Positions 58,401-64,000 of a stretch of DNA of 64,000 nt are shown piece by piece. The stretch lies in assembly GCA_023055425.1 (NCBI GenBank), contig JALGPY010000003.1:20023001-20087000 (forward strand). Direction: 5' to 3'. Both the position numbers and the translations under genes were made by a program. The DNA is from Linanthus parryae. Taxonomy: Eukaryota > Streptophyta > Magnoliopsida > Ericales > Polemoniaceae. The notes beneath the pieces are model-generated. The model was not told where the DNA came from and searched no databases. It was given only the letters and a program-made list of their open reading frames with translations. Position 1 is the stretch's first letter. Every line of letters begins with the position of its first letter.

Positions 58401-59742
58401 AGCAGATTTGCTTTCAAACTCTTTGGACTTCCTCTAGCTGTTTTGGAAGCCTAGTCAGTCATAAATTCTTCTTTCTTAGTCTAACATCTTTTTTCCTTAT
58501 TTTCCAAGAGACAGGGTTTAATTACGAAATAATTATTTCTTTTTAATATGAATATTTTAGTGATAGTGATCACATATGTTTTAAGAAATATTTTCCTATG
58601 AATACTATTTTACCGATTTAACTCGTTTTTTTAGTATAATAAACTGAATTTTTTTCAACATAAATCAATTTTTTATATAGTAAACTTCTTTTATTGAGTA
58701 CTCTCATATTTTACTATATATTGGTTTATTTAATTTATACTGATTGGTTTTTTATTAATTAAAGATTTTTTTCTTAATTATCAAAGAAACGTTTTTAGCG
58801 TTTGCAAAAAAAATGCTTTTAAGCAGCTTAATATCTTTAGCAATATACATCATTATTTTATTAATTAACTTTAAGATTAATACACGCACAACTTCACACA
58901 ACTTTGCATGCGCCAAAGCATTCATGATGATATGTGCGTACTTTACTAAATGTTCTTGACTACTTATATTTTTAGTTAAACTAGAATAATAAAGTACGTA
59001 AAAGGCTAAACTAACTCTACTACTAATTTTAACCATGAAATATAAATAATAAATAATATAATGCTTCACGGAACAATATGATTATACAAAGTTATATTGT
59101 AACTAGTTAAATCATATCATTAATTAAATTATACAAAACAATTTATTATTATTATTATTATTAAAATTAATAAGAATATTTGAACACTATTTTTGACTAT
59201 ATCCATATAATATTGATATAGAATCTTCTAAAAAATATAGATATTGAAGTATATTATACTCCATAAAACAAAATAAAAATGAGAAATTAACTGCTCATTG
59301 ATAGCTAACACGAGAAATAATTTTTCTATTTGAGAATCAAGTGGCTAGTCCAAACAGGTCGAGGGAAAATAAGAATTATCACTGTCAGCCTTCTAGATGT
59401 CGAATTCGAAGAAAACAACCATTTCAAAATTTAAATTGTTCATAAATAAGAGGGTCTTTCATTGAACTACCTGTCTAAGTTTTCGCATACCCAGTTGATT
59501 TTGCAAACTTTTTTTTTTTTTTTTTTTTTTGGCAAAAGATTTTGCAAACTTTCAAACACTTTCTACCAAATAAATTCCATAGATGACAATAATTTTATGC
59601 TAAATGTAGCGGGATAAGTAAGTGACATACGTCTTTGTAAATGTTTGCAATGATGGGCACACTTTGCTAGATAGAAAGATAAGTGTTCTCAGAAAATAGA
59701 ACTTGCAGGGCATCTGTATACAACAACGAAAGCAAACAGATA
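55322..59742. other. AT-rich DNA without supported genes
   Basis: It contains an (AT)n run near 55389-55430, a C-homopolymer tract (about 55831-55850) and a poly-T tract (about 59508-59531). The stretch 55900-56400 has a leader-like look, and 56400-58400 may be an old degraded LTR, but no ends or domains can be supported. The small open frames (for example 55939-56121 and 58755-59069) match nothing I know. Confidence 0.5.
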
Positions 59743-60001
59743 CCACTCCGTCCCAGCTCTTTTTTCTCATGTTTGATTTTTTGACTCGTATCTGGGTCAC
59801 TTTGACCGGGTGATTTGGATAGCAAAATGACACTATTTTTCGATAACTTTTTCACCGTGTAATCGAGCAACTTTTACTCTACAACACCATTAACAAATTA
59901 TCAAAAAATTGCATCATTTTGCTATCCAAATTACCGGGTCAAAGTGACTCAGTGAATAGTGGTAAAAGTCAAATTGGAGAGAAAGACTTGGGACAGAGTG
60001 G
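59743..60001. mobile_element. Stowaway-like MITE, intact copy
   Basis: It begins CCACTCCGTCCCAGCTC and ends GACTTGGGACAGAGTGG, an inverted pair similar to the Stowaway terminus CTCCCTCCGTCCC. Long imperfect inverted arms (GGTCACTTTGACCGGG near 59793 and CCGGGTCAAAGTGACT near 59935) make it a fold-back. A TA precedes it and CA follows it. It sits about 145 bp 3' of UGT copy 2. Confidence 0.8.
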
Positions 60002-60147
60002 CACGTCTTAGCATTATCATATATTTGAGTTCCGTAACGTGTGCAACATTGAAGGGTGAAAACCGTGGTGATAGTTAACGATAATGAGTATTAATTAGAC
60101 AACCATAAATGATCTTGAATCTTGATGTAGGAACCCAGGAAGCCATT

Positions 60148-61747
60148 TTATGTGCTTACGCCGGAGAGAATCTTAAGTTTCTTCACCAAACTATCGAAAG
60201 CGAGGACTGATGACCCATCTGAACCACTTGTAGCTTCTTTTGCCAGTTTCTTCCATTCCATAGCTTTCATCTTCAGTTTCGCCCCCTCATCTCCTTCCAT
60301 GAGCTGTCTAACAAGTTTCTCCACTTTCTCGCGCTTGACATCATCACTGTTCATCTCCATACCCGCCCTCCACTCTGAGCAGATATATCTGCAATTCATT
60401 GGTTGATCGCCCAAAAAAGGCCAACAAATCATGGGGATTCCTGCTGAGAAACTCTCAAGTAGGGAGCTCCACCCACAGTGCGTAAAGAAACCCCCCAAAG
60501 AAGGGTGGTTCAAGACTTGCTCTTGGGGACACCAGCTTGTAATAAGACCTCTTCCATTAATTTCTGCCTCAAACTCAGGAGGCAAAAAGGCGGACTCACC
60601 TGTTACAAGATCAGGCCTAATTATCCACAGGAAGTTGCATTGGCTATTAGCAAGCCCCCATCCGATTTCTATAAGTTGTTTGCTTGTTATCTGTGCTACG
60701 CTTCCAAAGTTCACGTAAAGAACCGAGCCAGGTTCTTTCATATCTAACCATTCGAGACAGACAAAATCTTCCTTCCATAAGTTGAATCCAATGGATTTGG
60801 ACGGAGTTTCTTCTTCTTCTTCTTCTTCTTCTGATGCCCGAGTCAGAAGCAACTGAAGTGGGCCTATTGCAAAAGGAGAAGGTAGCACTGGTGAGAGAGC
60901 ATCTAGTACATCCCTTTCCAGTGCATAAAATGTGTGGAAGATATTTGCTGAAGCTTTCCTTGACCTCTCTATTGCTTCAATCAAATATTTCAATCCAAAA
61001 TCATACAGATCTCTACTCGGGACGAAGACAGGGAGTTCTCTCAAACGAATAAAATCACCCTTTCCAGGGATCCAGTCGACGAAGGCATCCAGAAACCCAT
61101 TTGATAGATAGCTTTCATCTGAGACAATAGTTAGACAAAATGCAATACATCATGATCTGATAATCCAAGCAATACAAGAAAGCAATACAAAATCGATGGG
61201 AAAGAGATTTACATCTAGAGAAAATTAAGAAAACCCTTTTTTTACCTGGGAGGGGTACGAGGCCTTTTTGGACCAAAACAGGAAGCTGTTGATATCCCAT
61301 GAAGCTACAGGTTGAGATAGTCCAGAAGAGTGCGATAGGAACTCCTATTCGTTCAGCGGCAGAAAGGATGAATGCTATGAACCCATCTGAGATGATACAA
61401 GTAACTGGAGGTATTCCACTCTGCTTTTTGATCCTGTCAAGAAGGCTTGAGAATGCATCTGTCCCATTCTTTAGAAGAGATTGAATAACATCACCTAGTT
61501 CTCGAGGGCTATAATTAGCATCTGAAGGTGGTAGACCATCTGGGATTGTGTGGAACTGGAAACTGGGCAAGCCGTCAAGTGAATGAGGCCCTCTGGCTTT
61601 CAGAATGCGATTGTGGTTGTGCTCCGTATTCACAAAGGTTATGTGGAAGCCCTTGTGGTGTAGTAGCTTTGCCAGTTTCACCATAGCTGATATGTGACTC
61701 TGAGCTGGAAAAGGTATACAAACCAAGTGAGGTTTAACTTCTCCCAT
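60148..61747 (-). CDS. UDP-glycosyltransferase, family 1, UGT85-type (copy 2), two exons
   Basis: Exon 1 is 61246-61747, the intron 61119-61245 (GT-AG, phase 1, same position as copy 1), exon 2 60148-61118; 490 residues. Start ATG 61747 gives MGEVKPHLVCIPFPAQSH, with the catalytic His at residue 18. SDG supplies the activating Asp. The PSPG box runs from WCPQEQVLNHPSLGG to GDQ, but the near-invariant HCGWNS reads HCGWSS, changing the Asn that contacts the UDP-sugar phosphate. Eight consecutive Glu (TTC repeats on the plus strand, near 60808-60831) sit in the loop after GPLQLLLTRASE. No stop or frameshift is seen. It probably glucosylates a specialised metabolite; activity may be altered by the Asn loss. 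It is a paralogue of the gene at 9162-10719. Confidence 0.9.
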
Positions 61748-62436
61748 CTCTGGGATGTTTGAATCCTACAGAAGTCTTCACTTCTTGAATCAGTTTAACT
61801 TTGTGAATAATTGCTTTGCAGGAATAAAGACTAGAGCCGATTTAAAGACATCAATCCAGTACATTAGCCTCAGCCAAATATTCATAGCCACACATGATTT
61901 CCAATTGGGAGCTCAGCAGGGAGTGTGGTGGTCCAAAGATAATTTCCATAAATGGAAAGTTCAAATTACAATCGTCTACCACCAAAATTAAAATTTCATC
62001 ATAATGCATGTGATGTCCTGAAAGCAGGTTCATTCTCTTTTTCTAGTGACAAGACTTTACTGAAACCAAGCAGTACGTTGTCCTTTTGATCAACCCCACT
62101 ACTGAAGAATGAAAACAAAAAATGGCCATTTGTTAAATATTTATGTGTTGAAGCATTATAATTCTTTGGTAACAGAAGAGCTTATTCTCTTGATGACGAA
62201 TGAATCGCAAAAGGAAAAAAGTAACTGCAACTTTATCTACAACTGCAACTTGATGACGAATGGGCATTTGTTAAATATTTCTGTCTTAGCTCTAGAAGAT
62301 TGCATGGTAAGATGAACCTGCATAAGATAACAAAACTGCAACTTTATCTACATTACGGTGTTGTTTTGTCCTTCTCGCAATCAATCCCATGATCTGTTAT
62401 TTGTCCTTGTCTCCTTTCTGAAAAAAGGAAAAAGAA

Positions 62437-62508
<72 letters not shown>

Positions 62509-62765
62509 TTCTTTGCCAGTAAAAAAAAGCACAAGCCGACGCTTCTCATTTGCATGCTTTCAAACAAAACGGAACTTGCTTTGGCTATTATTAATTAGTG
62601 TCCATCTGATTTCAACTTCTGGGAATGAACTATACAATCGATGTATAACTTGTAACCCAATGTCAATATGTACTTCACCTTATTCTCATATGAACAGTTT
62701 AAGATTGAAAAACTACATGTGTTGATAAATATCTTGAATCATGAAACCAAAATCAAATAGAAAAA
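61748..62765. other. Upstream region of UGT copy 2, no gene
   Basis: AT-rich, with a short imperfect duplication (GGCCATTTGTTAAATATTT near 62130 and GGGCATTTGTTAAATATTT near 62262) and an (AT)n(AC)n microsatellite at 62445-62507. I see no clear TATA box close to the start codon. Confidence 0.55.
62445..62507. repeat. (AT)n(AC)n microsatellite
   Basis: About 17 AT units are followed by about 14 AC units, after an A-rich stretch. Confidence 0.95.
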
Positions 62766-63973
62766 GGCTTAATTACTTAATGGTACCCCCCAGTATAGTG
62801 AAACTATCACTTTGCATTACCCACTTTCAAAACTTACTGTTAATGTACCCCATTTGCAATAAATAAGTCACTTTGAAACTGGGTAAAATTTTCCATCCAC
62901 CACTTAACGGACTGAACCGTTAGTTGACAAATAAATCATTTTGTTTCAGGACAAAACAGTAAAAGAAAGTCTAACACCTATATGAATCTGGCCATTCGAT
63001 CAAAATCCTAACTATAGCAAAATGCTCAAGAACATTCGAAGAGTTCTTCAACACTTGAAAGAAAACCTCTCCCAATTCTTCCCCTTTGTTGGACCTGCTA
63101 CTATTGAACTATCTCCACATAATGGGAGTCAAGAGCCCCAAATCAATTCAGTAATTCATCAAGCTAGAGATTCAAAGGGGCAGAGACGAGAGATGGGGAC
63201 GGAGTTTGTTCGAGGATGAGGGAGGCATTGGGGATGTTTGGTGAACCATAGAGCAGAGTGATGGAGATAGAGATGGAGGAAGGTGTTCGTGGAAGGAGTT
63301 AATCAACAGAGAAGAGAGAAAGAGCTAGAAGAGGCCCATCGAAAAATCCCAATCACGAATCTAGCGGTTCCATCCATTTTTGTGAACCTTCTACTTCGAA
63401 TTCACTAAACAGAACAAAGAAACCACAAAGCCCCAATATCCAAAGCCACTTGAAAAAAAGGGGTCTGCAGATCTGGAAAAGAGAAAAAAAGGAAGAACAA
63501 GAAAAGAAGGGAGAAGATGAAGAATCAGACAGCTTTGCTCTCCGGCGTGGCGGTCTTTCTTCGGCGTCGTTCTCCGGCGTCGACTCTGGCGCCGTTCTCT
63601 CATCTCTCTCACTCTCGTTCTCTCCTCTCTCTCACTGTCACTCTAACTCTCGTTCTCTCTGTCGCGCCCTCTGTCTGAACCCAGATCTGGGTTGTGATGA
63701 AGAGGCGGCTGTTGGTTGGTCAATCTCCTTCATCCTTATCTTCATTGATATTTTCTTTAATTTTCCATTTCATTTCTTTTTAGATGTAAAATTTATTATT
63801 TCGGCATTGACAATTTTGCCCTTCTAGTGATGACGATGATTGGATGGAATTTTTTCCCAGTTTCAAAGTGTCTGATTTATTGCAAATGGGGAACATTATC
63901 AGCAAGTTTTCGTAGTGGGTAGTGCAAAGTGATAGTTTCTCTATACTGGGGGGTACCATTAAGTAATTAAGCC
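62766..63973. mobile_element. Non-autonomous Mutator-like element (MULE) with long TIRs
   Basis: The ends GGCTTAATTACTTAATGG and CCATTAAGTAATTAAGCC are exact inverse copies. The inverted similarity extends about 134 bp (62766-62899 and 63841-63973). Flanking 9-bp target duplications ATAGAAAAA (62757-62765 and 63974-63982) are identical, the length typical of Mutator. The interior (about 940 bp) encodes no transposase; it has a GA-rich half and a TCTC-rich half with no long open frame that I recognise. Confidence 0.92.
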
Positions 63974-64000
63974 ATAGAAAAAATGGATACCACAACAGGG

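Noticed and set aside
56180..58430. Degraded LTR or gene leader
   Set aside because: Composition resembles retrotransposon UTRs, but no ends, primer site, repeats or coding motif can be shown.

Overview
This is nuclear DNA from a seed plant, most likely a eudicot. It is AT-rich, has GT-AG introns and microsatellites, carries two intact family-1 UDP-glycosyltransferase (UGT85-type) genes, and is mostly transposable elements. The species cannot be told from the sequence. Only two host genes look functional: UGT copies on the minus strand at 9162-10719 and 60148-61747.

Layout. 1-251 is the right end of a CACTA transposon that begins outside the window. 252-4192 is the decayed 3' part of an LTR retrotransposon with Sirevirus-like traits (env-like pseudogene, purine tracts, repeated CAAAGCTTTG palindromes). 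4193-9161 is intergenic. UGT copy 1 follows, then 2.7 kb of AT-rich DNA. 13488-55321 is a multi-level nest. A Stowaway-like MITE was split by a 41.6-kb CACTA transposon (13653-55228). That CACTA was later hit by two Ty3/Gypsy elements: an Athila-type element (17004-30530) inside its TNP2 transposase gene, and a Tat-type element (37886-53501) at the edge of a captured starch-synthase fragment. All three insertions have matching target duplications (AAA, TTATT, CCTAC), so the borders are base-exact. Without the two Gypsy elements the CACTA is about 12.4 kb. 55322-59742 is non-coding. An intact copy of the same MITE (59743-60001) lies just 3' of UGT copy 2. The window ends with a non-autonomous Mutator-like element (62766-63973) that has about 134-bp TIRs and a perfect 9-bp target duplication.

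How the parts relate. The two UGT genes share intron position and motifs and are tandem paralogues. Before the CACTA arrived they lay about 7.9 kb apart. The CACTA encodes a broken TNP2-type transposase and a broken second protein (TNP1/PTTA type). It also carries introns and exons of a host starch synthase (class IV-like), a DNA-level gene capture.

The most interesting unit is the Tat-type Gypsy element. Its two 644-bp LTRs look identical. Its gag-protease and pol frames are open and separated by one in-frame TGA. It has a second, apparently complete RNase H. Between pol and the 3' LTR it carries, on the opposite strand, a five-exon gene with an uninterrupted 1260-codon reading frame and a plant mobile domain (PMD), followed by hairpins and a 55/56-bp tandem array with 111-bp higher-order repeats. 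The Athila-type element is inactivated (7-bp duplication in gag, TAG in pol, TAG in the env-like ORF) and bears paired TGCGTATATACGCA palindromes in its LTRs and around the env-like ORF.
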